Shown here: positions 32,852-41,831 of the stretch, piece after piece
Layout of the letters: each line of letters begins with the position of its first letter
Position numbering within the stretch: the stretch's first letter is position 1
Assembly: GCA_934643825.1 (NCBI GenBank)
Contig: CAKUCW010000001.1
Location: 62,001-126,000, forward strand
DNA length: 64,000 nucleotides
DNA from: an uncultured Clostridia bacterium
GTDB taxonomy: Bacteria; Bacillota; Clostridia; Christensenellales; Aristaeellaceae
Direction of reading: 5' to 3'
Made by a program: the position numbers and the translations under genes
Notes under the pieces: model-generated
What the model was told of the DNA's origin: nothing
Databases searched by the model: none
What the model saw: the letters and a program-made list of their open reading frames with translations, nothing else

Positions 32852-34210
32852 ATGGAAGAAGAAACGCGCAAAGAGTTTTTGGAGCTTCTGAAGCTCCTTG
32901 ACGAAGGCAGATTACAGGAATTTAAGGAGAAGGCTTCGGAATGCCCGCCGGTCGATATCGCCGAGGGGCTGGAGGAGGTTGAGGACGGCGGACGCGTGCT
33001 GCGCGTGTTCCGCATGCTGCCCAAGGACATCTCTTCCGACGTGTTTTCCTACATGACCAGCGAGCAGCAGCAGCTCATCGCGGAGAGCGCGACCAACGCC
33101 GAACTGAAAGCGCTGGTTGACGACATGTTCATGGATGATACGGTGGACTTTCTTGAAGAAATGCCCGCCAACGTCGTCAAGAAGGTTTTGCAGAACGCCG
33201 ATGAAGGCACGCGCAAGACCATCAACCAGTTCCTCAACTATCCGGAAAACAGCGCCGGAAGCCTGATGACCATCGAGTATGTCGATCTGCACGACTACTT
33301 CACCGTCCGCAAGGCGATGGATTACATCCGCCGCACGGGTATCGACAAGGAAACCGTATACAACTGCTATGTCATCGACGACCAGCGCAAGCTCGTCGGT
33401 CAGGTTTCCCTGCGCAAGCTCATCATCGCGCCGGAAAGCGCCTGCATCCGCGATATCATGGATACCAATATCGTCAGTGCCGTGACGACCGACGACCAGG
33501 AAGCCGTTGCCGATGATTTCCGCCGTTACGACCTGACCTCCATCGCCGTCTGCGATAAGGAGAACCGCCTGGTCGGCATCATCACCATCGACGATATCGT
33601 TGACGTCATTCAGGATGAGAACACCGAGGACATCAAGAAGATGGCGGCTATCATCCCGAGCGACGAGGATTACATGAAGACCAGCGTCTGGAGCCTCGTT
33701 GCCCATCGTCTGCCGTGGCTGATGCTGCTGATGATTTCCGCGACGTTCACATCGACCATCATCACCCATTTTGAAACGCTGCTTTCCGGCGCCGTGCTGC
33801 TGACGGCGTTCATCCCGATGCTGATGGACAGCGCGGGCAATTCCGGCAGCCAGACTTCCGTTACCGTCATCCGCAACCTTGCGCTGGGCGAAATCGAGAT
33901 GAAGGACTGGCCCCGCGTATTGGTGAAGGAAATCGGCGTTGCGGTTGTCGCGGGCGCGGCGCTTGCCGTGGTCAACTTCCTGCGCATCATCATCTTTACC
34001 AGCACGAGCACGATGATTGCCGCCGTCGTTTCCGTTACGCTGTTCTGCACGGTCATCATTGCGATGATTGTCGGCTGTCTGCTGCCAATCGGCGCGAAGC
34101 GGCTTGGCTTTGACCCGGCTGTGATGGCAAGCCCGATGATCACGACCATCGTGGACGCCTGCTCGCTGATGATTTACTTCCTCATCGCCAGCACGATGCT
34201 GGGACTGTAA
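32852..34210 (+). CDS. mgtE: Magnesium transporter MgtE
   Basis: 452 aa. The MgtE N domain is at about 15-125, paired CBS domains at about 130-250 (they gate the pore by sensing cytoplasmic magnesium), then five membrane helices from about 285 with F-I-P-M-L-M-D-S-A-G-N-S-G-S-Q, the pore motif. ATG 32852 has AGGAGG 7 nt upstream. Magnesium uptake would be regulated both by the CBS domains and by the attenuating leader. A strong terminator follows. Confidence 0.95.
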   Translation: MEEETRKEFLELLKLLDEGRLQEFKEKASECPPVDIAEGLEEVEDGGRVLRVFRMLPKDISSDVFSYMTSEQQQLIAESATNAELKALVDDMFMDDTVDFLEEMPANVVKKVLQNADEGTRKTINQFLNYPENSAGSLMTIEYVDLHDYFTVRKAMDYIRRTGIDKETVYNCYVIDDQRKLVGQVSLRKLIIAPESACIRDIMDTNIVSAVTTDDQEAVADDFRRYDLTSIAVCDKENRLVGIITIDDIVDVIQDENTEDIKKMAAIIPSDEDYMKTSVWSLVAHRLPWLMLLMISATFTSTIITHFETLLSGAVLLTAFIPMLMDSAGNSGSQTSVTVIRNLALGEIEMKDWPRVLVKEIGVAVVAGAALAVVNFLRIIIFTSTSTMIAAVVSVTLFCTVIIAMIVGCLLPIGAKRLGFDPAVMASPMITTIVDACSLMIYFLIASTMLGL

Positions 34211-34294
34211 GCGGAATAAACCTGCCTGCACTTTCGCTAAAGGCTGTAAAGCATGAAAATGCTGCGCACGCGGGCGGTTCCCCATATCGACATT

Positions 34295-34340
34295 AAAAAG
34301 CATGCATATTGTGCCGAATGGCACGATACACATGCTTTTT
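34295..34340 (+). terminator. Bidirectional terminator after mgtE
   Basis: AAAAAGCATG/CATGCTTTTT outer arms and GTGCC/GGCAC inner arms. T runs on both strands serve mgtE and the convergent MATE gene. Confidence 0.85.
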
Positions 34341-34367
34341 GTTTGTATTCAAGGCTGAAAGCAGGGG

Positions 34368-35732
34368 TTAAGCATTTTCCAGCTTCTTCAGCGCTTTTTT
34401 AAACTGTGTGCCGAACATGACTGCCGTAAACAGCACAGCCAGCGTGTCGGCGACCGGCTCGGCGGTATAAACCGCCATGGTCGGATCGGGCAGGATATGC
34501 GGCAGGATGAAGATGAGCGGGATGAGCAGAACGAATTTACGCAGGATGGCGACGATGATTGAACAGGGCGCGTTGCCGATGGAAACGAAGGTCATCTGGC
34601 AGGCAATCTGAATGCCGAAGATGAACAGTGCGCCGCAGTAGATGCGCAGGGCTTTCGCGGTAAAGGCGAGCAGCTCGGCGTCCGGCGTAAAGATTCCGGC
34701 AAAAGCCTTCGGGAACAGCATGATGCCCGCCCAGAGCAGGACGGAATAGGTCAGGCTGGACTTGAGCAGCACAAAGAAGGTATTTTTGACGCGGGAAGCG
34801 TTTTTCGCGCCGAAGTTGTAGCTGGAGATCGGCTGAGCGCCCTGCGCCAGACCTTGCAGCGGGAGCATGGCAAACTGCATCACGCTGGTCAGGATGGTCA
34901 TCGCGCCGACAGCGATGTCGCCGCCGTATTTGAGCAGCGAGGAATTGAAGCAGACGGAGATGATGCTCTCCGTGCTTTGCATGATGAACGTGGACAGTCC
35001 GAGCGCAAGGCAGGGGAGAATCAGCTTCCAGTTGATTTTGAGGTTTTCCTTTTTCAGGCGCAGGCTGGTCTTTTTGCCCATCAGGAAAGAAACCACCCAC
35101 AGGCAGGAGATGCCCTGAGAGATGACCGTCGCCAGTGCCGCGCCGCGCACGCCCATCTTCAGCCCGAAGATGAACAGCGGGTCAAGCGCGATGTTGCAGA
35201 CTGCGCCGATGAGCACGGTCAGCATGCCCGTGGTGGCGAAGCCCTGCGCGGTGATGAAGGCGTTCATGCCGAGCGTCAGCTCGACGAAGAGCGTGCCGAT
35301 GGCGTAGATATTCAGATAGCTGACGGCGTATTCGATGGTGTTTTCGCTGGCACCGAAGGCGAGCAGGAAGCTGCGCCCGAACAGGCAGAGGATCACCGTC
35401 AGCGTCAGCGAGATGATAATCTGGAGCGTAAAGCAGTTGCCCAGCAGCCGCTCGGCGGTGTCCCGGTCGCCGCGCCCCAGCGCGATGGAGGCACGCGGTG
35501 CGCCGCCGGAGGCGACGAGCGCGGCAAACGCCGTGACGATCATGATGATCGGCATGCATACGCCGACACCGGTCAGGGCGAGGCTGCCGTCGCCGGGCAT
35601 ATGTCCGATATAGATGCGGTCTACGATGTTATAGAGCATGTTGACGAGCTGGGCGATGACGGTCGGCACAGCCAGCCGCATCAGCAGCTTGCCGACCGGC
35701 TCTGTGCCCAGAAAGGATTGATCGTTATTCAT
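34368..35732 (-). CDS. MATE-family efflux transporter (module 1)
   Basis: 454 aa with 12 hydrophobic segments and the MATE pattern: LMRLAVPTVIAQLVNMLYNI near the N-terminus, then D-R-I-Y-I-G-H, and the second half repeating G-L-A-Q-G-A-Q-P-I-S-S-Y-N-F-G. The family exports cationic drugs or metabolites with a Na+ or H+ gradient. The ATG at 35732 overlaps the MarR gene by 8 nt (ATGAATAA), so regulator and pump are translated together. Confidence 0.93.
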   Translation of the reverse strand: MNNDQSFLGTEPVGKLLMRLAVPTVIAQLVNMLYNIVDRIYIGHMPGDGSLALTGVGVCMPIIMIVTAFAALVASGGAPRASIALGRGDRDTAERLLGNCFTLQIIISLTLTVILCLFGRSFLLAFGASENTIEYAVSYLNIYAIGTLFVELTLGMNAFITAQGFATTGMLTVLIGAVCNIALDPLFIFGLKMGVRGAALATVISQGISCLWVVSFLMGKKTSLRLKKENLKINWKLILPCLALGLSTFIMQSTESIISVCFNSSLLKYGGDIAVGAMTILTSVMQFAMLPLQGLAQGAQPISSYNFGAKNASRVKNTFFVLLKSSLTYSVLLWAGIMLFPKAFAGIFTPDAELLAFTAKALRIYCGALFIFGIQIACQMTFVSIGNAPCSIIVAILRKFVLLIPLIFILPHILPDPTMAVYTAEPVADTLAVLFTAVMFGTQFKKALKKLENA

Positions 35733-36180
35733 GAATTTTTTTCCCTCTTTCATTGAGCCGCTCAATGTTGCTCTGGAAAACGCTCAGACCGCGCTGCCAC
35801 GCGGCAAGCTCTTCGGCGGACAAACCATGAAACAGCTCTTTGGTAAATTGATCCTGACAGGCGACGCCATCCTGAGCGACAGGAATGGCTTGAGCTGTCA
35901 GTTTTAAACGGCATTTGCGCCGATCGTGTGCATCGGTTTCCCGAACGAGATAACCCGACTGAACCAGATTTTCAACGTACAGGGAAACGAGCGCAGGCTT
36001 GAGGTGGCGATAGGTGCAGATGTCCTTCGCCGTGTCCCGACCCGGGTTGTTATGCAGGAACAGCAGAATATCCAAGGCGGTCTGAGCCAGACCGTTTTTT
36101 TCACACAGCGGGTGCAGCGCATAGGCGTAGGCATCTCGGAGCTGCTGAGCAAGAGCATAGAACTGCGAGGCATTCATCAT
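35725..36180 (-). CDS. MarR-family regulator of MATE module 1
   Basis: 151 aa. The winged helix is at about 45-100 with Y-R-H-L-K-P-A-L-V-S-L-Y-V-E-N-L as recognition region and R-E-T-D-A-H-D-R-R as the wing. It probably represses its own operon with the downstream MATE pump. ATG 36180 has AAAGGAG 10 nt upstream. Confidence 0.9.
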   Translation of the reverse strand: MMNASQFYALAQQLRDAYAYALHPLCEKNGLAQTALDILLFLHNNPGRDTAKDICTYRHLKPALVSLYVENLVQSGYLVRETDAHDRRKCRLKLTAQAIPVAQDGVACQDQFTKELFHGLSAEELAAWQRGLSVFQSNIERLNERGKKIHE

Positions 36181-36221
36181 AGGAAGTTCGCTCCTTTCAT
36201 AAATGTTTAATTTTAAAATAT

Positions 36222-36250
36222 ATTATAAAGCGGACAATGGAAAAAGTCAA
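36222..36250 (-). promoter_or_regulatory. Promoter of MarR-MATE module 1
   Basis: On the minus strand, TTGACT (36245-36250), 17 bp and TATAAT (36222-36227). AT-rich dyads (TTTTAAAA at 36211-36218) overlie the transcription start and may be the operator. Confidence 0.75.
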
Positions 36251-36361
36251 TCAAAATCAGAAAAAGGAGCGGAGAAGTCTGCTCTGCCCCTTCGAATCAG
36301 CCCCTTTTTTGCCGGGGAAGACGGATTCAAAGAGCCGGAGAAGGCTTCTATGCTCCTTTTT

Positions 36362-37702
36362 TCAAGCGTAATGATAGTGTTTCCGCTTTGCATAGATGAA
36401 CGCAAAGGAAACCAGACACGCCAGTGCTTCCGCTGCAATCGTTGCAAACCAGATGCCGTCCACGCCGAACAGTGCCGGCAGAATCAGGACGCATGCCGAT
36501 TGGAAGAGAAGCGTTCGGGCGAACGAGATTACGGCGGAGATGAGCCCGTTATTCAGTGCGGTGAAAAAGCTGGAGGAGAAGATATTCAGCCCTGTCAGCA
36601 GGAAGGAGAACGAGAAGATGGAGAAAGCATGTCGGGTCAGCGCACAAAGCTCTGCGTCATAGCCGACGAAGAGCTTCGCCAGTGCTGAGGAAAGCCCCAA
36701 CGCCAGACCGGTGAGGATGACGCCGGAGATGAGCATCAGCGTCAGGCTCTTGCGCAGCATGTTTTTCAGTTCATCATGATGGTTCGCGCCGTAATGGAAG
36801 CTGATGATGGGCGCACTGCCGATGCTGTAACCGATGGATGTGCCGATAAAGATGAGCTGGACATACATCAGCACGCCGTAAGCGGAAATGCCGTTTTCGC
36901 CAAGCAGGCGCAGGAGCTGGATGTTGTAGAGCATGGACACGAACGACGTGGAGATGTTGCTCATGAATTCGGACGAGCCGTTCGCACAGGTCTTGAGGAT
37001 GGGACGAAAATCAAAGCGGAAACGGGTGAATTTGAGCGGCAGATCCTTGGCACACAGAATATAGAAGAGCGGGATAAAACCGCCGAGGCACTGACCGATG
37101 CCCGACGCCAGCGCCGCGCCTGCCAGCCCCCAATGGAATACCGCGATGAACAGCGCGTCGAGCACCATGTTTGTTACGCCCGCTGCGATGACGATAGCAA
37201 GCCCGATGCGCGGGCGTTCGGCGACGATCAGAAAGCTCTGGAATACGTTTTGCAGCATGTAGGCGGTCGTAAAGGCGATGATGACACGTCCGTAGAGCAC
37301 ACAGTCCTCGAGCATCGTTTCGCTTGCGCCCATGAGCTGCGCGATGGGGCGGATGAAGACGATGCCCAGAACGGACAGCGCAATGCCCGTGATGATGACG
37401 AAAGCAATCAGCAGAGAGAAGATGCGGTTTGCCCTTTCCTTTTGTCCGCATCCCAGCTCTTTGGCGACGAGTGCGCTGCCGCCCGTGCCGACTATGAAGC
37501 CCATGCCGCCAAGGATCATGATGAACGGCATGATGAAGTTCAGCGCGGCGAAAGGCGTTTTGCCGACATAGTTGGAGACGAAAAAACCATCCACAACGTA
37601 GTAAATCGAGGTAAAGATCATCATCAGGATGGACGGCGCGACGAATTTGAGCAGGCGGGGATAGGTGAAGTGATCAGAAAGCTGAATGGGATGTTTACTC
37701 AT
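36362..37702 (-). CDS. MATE-family efflux transporter (module 2)
   Basis: 446 aa, 12 predicted membrane segments, with L-L-K-F-V-A-P-S-I-L-M-M-I-F near the N-terminus and Y-N-I-Q-L-L-R-L-L-G-E-N-G-I-S-A-Y-G at the half-way point. ATG 37702 has GGAGG 6 nt upstream and overlaps its MarR gene by 8 nt (ATGAGTAA), the same layout as module 1. The two MATE proteins are only distantly similar, so this is not a recent tandem duplication. Confidence 0.93.
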   Translation of the reverse strand: MSKHPIQLSDHFTYPRLLKFVAPSILMMIFTSIYYVVDGFFVSNYVGKTPFAALNFIMPFIMILGGMGFIVGTGGSALVAKELGCGQKERANRIFSLLIAFVIITGIALSVLGIVFIRPIAQLMGASETMLEDCVLYGRVIIAFTTAYMLQNVFQSFLIVAERPRIGLAIVIAAGVTNMVLDALFIAVFHWGLAGAALASGIGQCLGGFIPLFYILCAKDLPLKFTRFRFDFRPILKTCANGSSEFMSNISTSFVSMLYNIQLLRLLGENGISAYGVLMYVQLIFIGTSIGYSIGSAPIISFHYGANHHDELKNMLRKSLTLMLISGVILTGLALGLSSALAKLFVGYDAELCALTRHAFSIFSFSFLLTGLNIFSSSFFTALNNGLISAVISFARTLLFQSACVLILPALFGVDGIWFATIAAEALACLVSFAFIYAKRKHYHYA

Positions 37703-38165
37703 GGATATCCTCCTGCGCAAAGAGAATGTCGTGCATGCGCGTATTCAGCATGGCGTTATAACGGCGCATGGCATCAAGCAGCTGCTTCTGTTCATCAGGC
37801 GAAAGGTCGAGCAGGGCTTTCTGCTCAGACTCGATGACCCGATCGACCGTCTTTTCGGCAAGCTCCAGCCCTTGAGGGGTCAGGCTGACAGGCTTGCCGT
37901 GCCGTCCGCCTTCGCCGGAGAGCGCGAGTAAGCCCTCACGTTCCAGCTTTTTGAGCGATGAGTTGACGGTCTGCCGGGGCTGGGAGAGCGCGACGCAGAT
38001 ATCGCTCTGCGTGATGGGCGCTTCTTCTGTGCGCAGGATGTAGAGAATCCAGAAAGTGCTGTCGGAAAGCCCGAAGCGGTTGCAGACATCGTGGTAGATC
38101 GCGCTGTTTTCCTTATAGAGGCGGTTATACTCGGTAAGCTGTGTACCGACACACGAATTTTTCAA
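37695..38165 (-). CDS. MarR-family regulator of MATE module 2
   Basis: 156 aa from a TTG start at 38165, chosen because GGAGG lies 8 nt upstream; an in-frame ATG at 38231 would include the promoter-proximal leader. The winged helix is at about 55-110 (ITQSDICVALSQPRQTVNSS). Two palindromes in its promoter (38238-38251 and 38276-38289) are the likely operators, giving autorepression together with the pump. Confidence 0.9.
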   Translation of the reverse strand: MKNSCVGTQLTEYNRLYKENSAIYHDVCNRFGLSDSTFWILYILRTEEAPITQSDICVALSQPRQTVNSSLKKLEREGLLALSGEGGRHGKPVSLTPQGLELAEKTVDRVIESEQKALLDLSPDEQKQLLDAMRRYNAMLNTRMHDILFAQEDIHE

Positions 38166-38237
38166 AACAAGAACCTCCTTCAAAACGGAATCGGAGAACG
38201 GATGGACGGAAAATCGTCTTTCCGATGACATGCAAAC

Positions 38238-38298
38238 ATCCGAAATCGGATATAAATTAAGTGAAAACTAGTATAATCCGATTTCGGATATTTGTCAA
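38238..38298 (-). promoter_or_regulatory. Promoter and twin operators of MarR-MATE module 2
   Basis: On the minus strand, TTGACA (38293-38298), 17 bp and TATACT (38270-38275). The palindrome ATCCGATTTCGGAT (38276-38289) fills the spacer; its exact reverse complement ATCCGAAATCGGAT (38238-38251) lies just past the predicted start, with centres 38 bp apart. Confidence 0.85.
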
Positions 38299-38326
38299 GA
38301 AAAATCCGATCCCATGCAGGGAATAC

Positions 38327-38362
38327 AAAAAAGCCATTTTCCTCATTTTGGGGAGAATGGCT
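38327..38362 (-). terminator. Terminator of the UvrA-like gene
   Basis: The arms AGCCATTTTCC (38332-38342) and GGGAGAATGGCT (38351-38362), followed on the minus strand by TTTTTT. Confidence 0.8.
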
Positions 38363-38470
38363 TCCATGGCAATAAGAGAATCAACGAAATTCCCGGCTTG
38401 GCTCTTCTGGTCAAATGCCGGATGTCAATAAGCGGAAATCTGTTTTCAGAAAACGTCGGAGATGACGCCT

Positions 38471-40966
38471 TTAACGCCTTCCTAAAAACTTTCCGGTTAC
38501 GCTTTCGGGGCTTGCGGCAATCTCGTCCGGCGTGCCGCAGGCGACGATTTTTCCGCCCGCCGAGCCGCCGCCGGGACCCATGTCGATGATGTAATCGGCG
38601 CTTCGGATGACGTCCAGATCATGCTCGATGACGATGACGGTTGCGCCGCTTTCGATGAGCGTTTCAAAGACGCGCAGAAGCGTCTGTACATCCAGCGGAT
38701 GCAAGCCGATGGTCGGCTCATCAAAGACAAAGACGGAATCGTCCTGCGCACGCCCCATTTCGCTCGCCAGCTTCAAACGTTGTGCTTCGCCGCCGGAAAG
38801 ACTGGGCGTTTCTTCGCCCAGCGTCAGGTAGCCAAGCCCCAAATCCTGCAAAACCTGAAGGCGCTGGCTCACCAGCTTCATGTCGGCGCAGGCGTTAAGG
38901 GCTTCGCTGACATCCATATCCATCAATTCGGGCAGGGTGTAGGCGGCGCCCTGTTTGTTTTCATGGCGGACGGCTTCCGCGTCGCGGCTGTAACGCGAAC
39001 CGCGGCACTGGGGGCAGGGGATATCCACATCCGGCAGGAACTGAACATCCAGACTGATTTCGCCCGTTCCGTCGCACATCGGGCAGCGCAGCTTGCCGGT
39101 GTTGTAGGAGAAATCGCCCGCCTTGTAGCCGAGCCGCTTGGCATCCGGCGTTCGGGCGAATATCTTGCGCAGTTCATCGTGGACGTTGGCGTAGGTCGCA
39201 ACGGTCGAGCGGACATTGATGCCGATGGGCGTCGCGTCGATGAGCTTGACCTGTGCGATGCCTTCCGCGTCCAGTGCGCGGACGTGGTCGGGCAGGGCAC
39301 TGTGGCTTGCCTTCGCGGCGAGCGCAGGCACGAGGCTTTCCAAAACGAGCGTCGTTTTGCCCGAACCGGAAACACCCGTGACGACGGTCAGCCGCCCTTT
39401 GGGAATATCGACATCCAGCGGCTTGACGGTGTGGATGGCGCGGGTGGACAGATGGATGCGCCCGAGGGCAAACAGCTCATCCCGGCTTGCGCGGCGGCGC
39501 ATCGGCAGGCTTGCTTTTTCGGAGAGGAACGGCGCAACCCGGGAGGCGGGATTCTGCGCGATATCGGCAAGCGAACCCTGCGCGATGACGTATCCGCCGT
39601 TCGCGCCTGCCTGCGGACCCATTTCAATCATCCAATCCGCTTGGGAGAGAATCTGCGTGTCATGGTCAACGAGAATGACGGAGTTTCCGTCGGCAATCAG
39701 GTCGCGCATGACGCCGATCAAGCCGACGATGTTTGCCGGATGCAAACCGATAGAAGGTTCATCCAGCACATAAAGCACGCCGGTCGTCCGGTTGCGGACG
39801 GCGCGGGCAAGCTGCATGCGCTGGCGTTCGCCGGTGGAGAGCGTGGAGGACGAGCGGTCGAGGGTCAGGTAGCCAAGCCCCAAATCCATCAGCCGAGCGG
39901 CGACATTTTGGAACGAATCGCAGATGTTTTTTGCCATCGGCTGCATTTCCGCCGGCAGGCTGTCCGGCACGCCTGCGACCCACTGCACCAAATCCACCAG
40001 CGTCATGCGGCAGGCTTCATCCAGCGATATGCCGCGCAGCTTTGGGGCGCGTGCCGCCGCACTCAGGCGGCTTCCGCCGCAGTCCGGGCAGACATCCAGC
40101 CGGAGAAATTTTTCCACGCGCTTCATGCCCGTTTCATCCTTGACCTTGGAGAGCGCGTTTTCGACCGTTCGGACGGCGCTGTAATAGGTAAAATCCAGTT
40201 CGCCTGCCTGATTGGAACCTTTGGGGTGATAAAAGATATGCTTCTTTTCAGCAGGTCCATCGTAGACGATTTCCTTTTCCCGCTCTGTCAGGTCGCGGAA
40301 GGGGACGTCCGTGCGCACGCCCATTTCGCGGCAGACATCCGTCATCAGCGACCACATCAGCGAGTTCCATGGCGCGACTGCGCCCTCGTCGATGGTCAGC
40401 GACTCATCCGGAACCAGCGAAGCGCGGTCTACCGTGCGGACGACGCCCGTGCCGTCGCAGGTTCGGCATGCACCCTGACTGTTGAAAGCAAGCTCTTCGG
40501 CGGATGGCGCATAGAAGGTCGCCCCGCATTCGGGACAGGTCAGCTTCTGACCGGCAGCGACGGCGAGCGTCGGCGCGACGGTATGCCCGTTCGGACAGCG
40601 ATGGCTGGCAAGGCGGGAAAACATCAGGCGCAGGCTGTTCAGCAGCTCCGTGCCCGTGCCGAACGTACTGCGGATGCCGGGTACGCCGGGACGCTGATGG
40701 AGGGCGAGGGCGGCGGGAACATAAAGCACTTCGTCTACGTCTGCCTTGGGCGCCTGGGTCATGCGGCGGCGCGTATAGGTGGAAAGCGCATCCAGGTAAC
40801 GGCGCGAACCTTCGGCATAAAGCACGCCCAGCGCGAGGGATGATTTGCCCGAACCGGATACGCCCGCCACGGCGACAATCTTGCCCAGCGGGATATCCAC
40901 GTCAATCCGCTTGAGATTATGAACCCGCGCACCGCGGATCTCGATATGGTCAATGTTGTTTTGCAT
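38471..40966 (-). CDS. Short UvrA-like ABC ATPase (UvrA2/drug-resistance type)
   Basis: 831 aa, about 100 shorter than housekeeping UvrA. It has two ABC ATPase halves (VSGSGKSSLALGVLYAEGSR near 32-51; VTGVSGSGKTTLVLE near 515-529), signatures LSTGERQRMQLA and LSGGEAQRLKLA, and zinc modules CPxC...C. The UvrB-contact region after the first Walker A differs from canonical UvrA (VDEVLYVPAALALHQRPG). Such short paralogues occur as self-resistance or accessory proteins for DNA-binding drugs. ATG 40966 has GGAGG 5 nt upstream. It lies next to efflux genes. Confidence 0.85.
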   Translation of the reverse strand: MQNNIDHIEIRGARVHNLKRIDVDIPLGKIVAVAGVSGSGKSSLALGVLYAEGSRRYLDALSTYTRRRMTQAPKADVDEVLYVPAALALHQRPGVPGIRSTFGTGTELLNSLRLMFSRLASHRCPNGHTVAPTLAVAAGQKLTCPECGATFYAPSAEELAFNSQGACRTCDGTGVVRTVDRASLVPDESLTIDEGAVAPWNSLMWSLMTDVCREMGVRTDVPFRDLTEREKEIVYDGPAEKKHIFYHPKGSNQAGELDFTYYSAVRTVENALSKVKDETGMKRVEKFLRLDVCPDCGGSRLSAAARAPKLRGISLDEACRMTLVDLVQWVAGVPDSLPAEMQPMAKNICDSFQNVAARLMDLGLGYLTLDRSSSTLSTGERQRMQLARAVRNRTTGVLYVLDEPSIGLHPANIVGLIGVMRDLIADGNSVILVDHDTQILSQADWMIEMGPQAGANGGYVIAQGSLADIAQNPASRVAPFLSEKASLPMRRRASRDELFALGRIHLSTRAIHTVKPLDVDIPKGRLTVVTGVSGSGKTTLVLESLVPALAAKASHSALPDHVRALDAEGIAQVKLIDATPIGINVRSTVATYANVHDELRKIFARTPDAKRLGYKAGDFSYNTGKLRCPMCDGTGEISLDVQFLPDVDIPCPQCRGSRYSRDAEAVRHENKQGAAYTLPELMDMDVSEALNACADMKLVSQRLQVLQDLGLGYLTLGEETPSLSGGEAQRLKLASEMGRAQDDSVFVFDEPTIGLHPLDVQTLLRVFETLIESGATVIVIEHDLDVIRSADYIIDMGPGGGSAGGKIVACGTPDEIAASPESVTGKFLGRR

Positions 40967-41021
40967 GCAAACCTCCAAAAGAGACGGTGTTCTTCGGTCA
41001 ATTCGCTTTGGAAACAGAAAA

Positions 41022-41195
41022 GGAGCTGTCAAGCTAACAACACCGATATTTCAAGAATAAAATGAAGTATTTGCGCCCGAAGGTTTCCAAAGGGCGAGCG
41101 GAAAGCCCTTTGGTGGGGCGATGGGGCAAAGCCCCATATCCACAAATGCTTAGTTATTTGTTTCTTGAAATGTTCGGTTTAAGCCTGACAGCGCC
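41022..41195. repeat. MITE-like repeat B, copy 3 (inverted)
   Basis: 174 bp in opposite orientation to copies 1 and 2, ends GGAGCTGTCAAGCT and AAGCCTGACAGCGCC. It lies 7 bp from the tetR stop and about 55 bp upstream of the UvrA-like start. Confidence 0.9.
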
Positions 41196-41202
41196 TCAAA
41201 GC

Positions 41203-41787
41203 TCAGACGACAAGCTCCGCGCATGCGCCGACGACCAGCATTCGCAGAGCGGGAAAGAAGCTCAAACCAATCTGGTCGATATGCAAAATCGAGAGATAGA
41301 GAATCTGGATGCAGGCAAGCACGGCTTCATCCGGCGCGGAGAAGTGAATCTGCGATTGATGGAGCATATCGAAGATGCCGTGCGCGGAGGAGAGATAGTG
41401 TATTTTGGCATCGGATTCGGGCATCAGCTTGACCAGATCGGACAGGTCTTCACTCAGAAAACGACAGATGCCCAGCTGATGGATGGTTTCAAAGGCGGAG
41501 CAGACCATGGCGGCTGCCCGCTCTTTGTCGCTTTGCCCGGCGGCGTTTTCCAGTGCTTTCTGTACGCAGGAGATGACCTGTGACTCCCATTCGGCAGCGA
41601 TGATCAAAAAGAGCTGTTCCTTGCTGTCATAGAATTTATAGAACGATGATTTGGAAATGCCCGCGTCGGAAGTCAGCATATCCAGCGACGTTTTTTTGAC
41701 GCCGTCGGAAACGATGTGCTGACGTGCGCTTTCCAAAAGGCGGGCGCGTATGGCATCCCGCTGCTCGGGGGAAAAGGGCTGCGCCAA
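41203..41787 (-). CDS. TetR-family repressor of the ABC efflux operon
   Basis: 194 aa with an N-terminal HTH (DMLTSDAGISKSSFYKFYDS at about 36-55) and a helical ligand domain. It is the last gene of the ATPase-permease-adaptor operon, 44 bp after the adaptor stop. The paired 30-bp inverted repeats over the operon promoter are the probable target. Confidence 0.9.
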   Translation of the reverse strand: MAQPFSPEQRDAIRARLLESARQHIVSDGVKKTSLDMLTSDAGISKSSFYKFYDSKEQLFLIIAAEWESQVISCVQKALENAAGQSDKERAAAMVCSAFETIHQLGICRFLSEDLSDLVKLMPESDAKIHYLSSAHGIFDMLHQSQIHFSAPDEAVLACIQILYLSILHIDQIGLSFFPALRMLVVGACAELVV

Positions 41788-41831
41788 AGATAAGCACCTC
41801 CTTTGTCATGAAATGAAATGGGCAAAATGAC

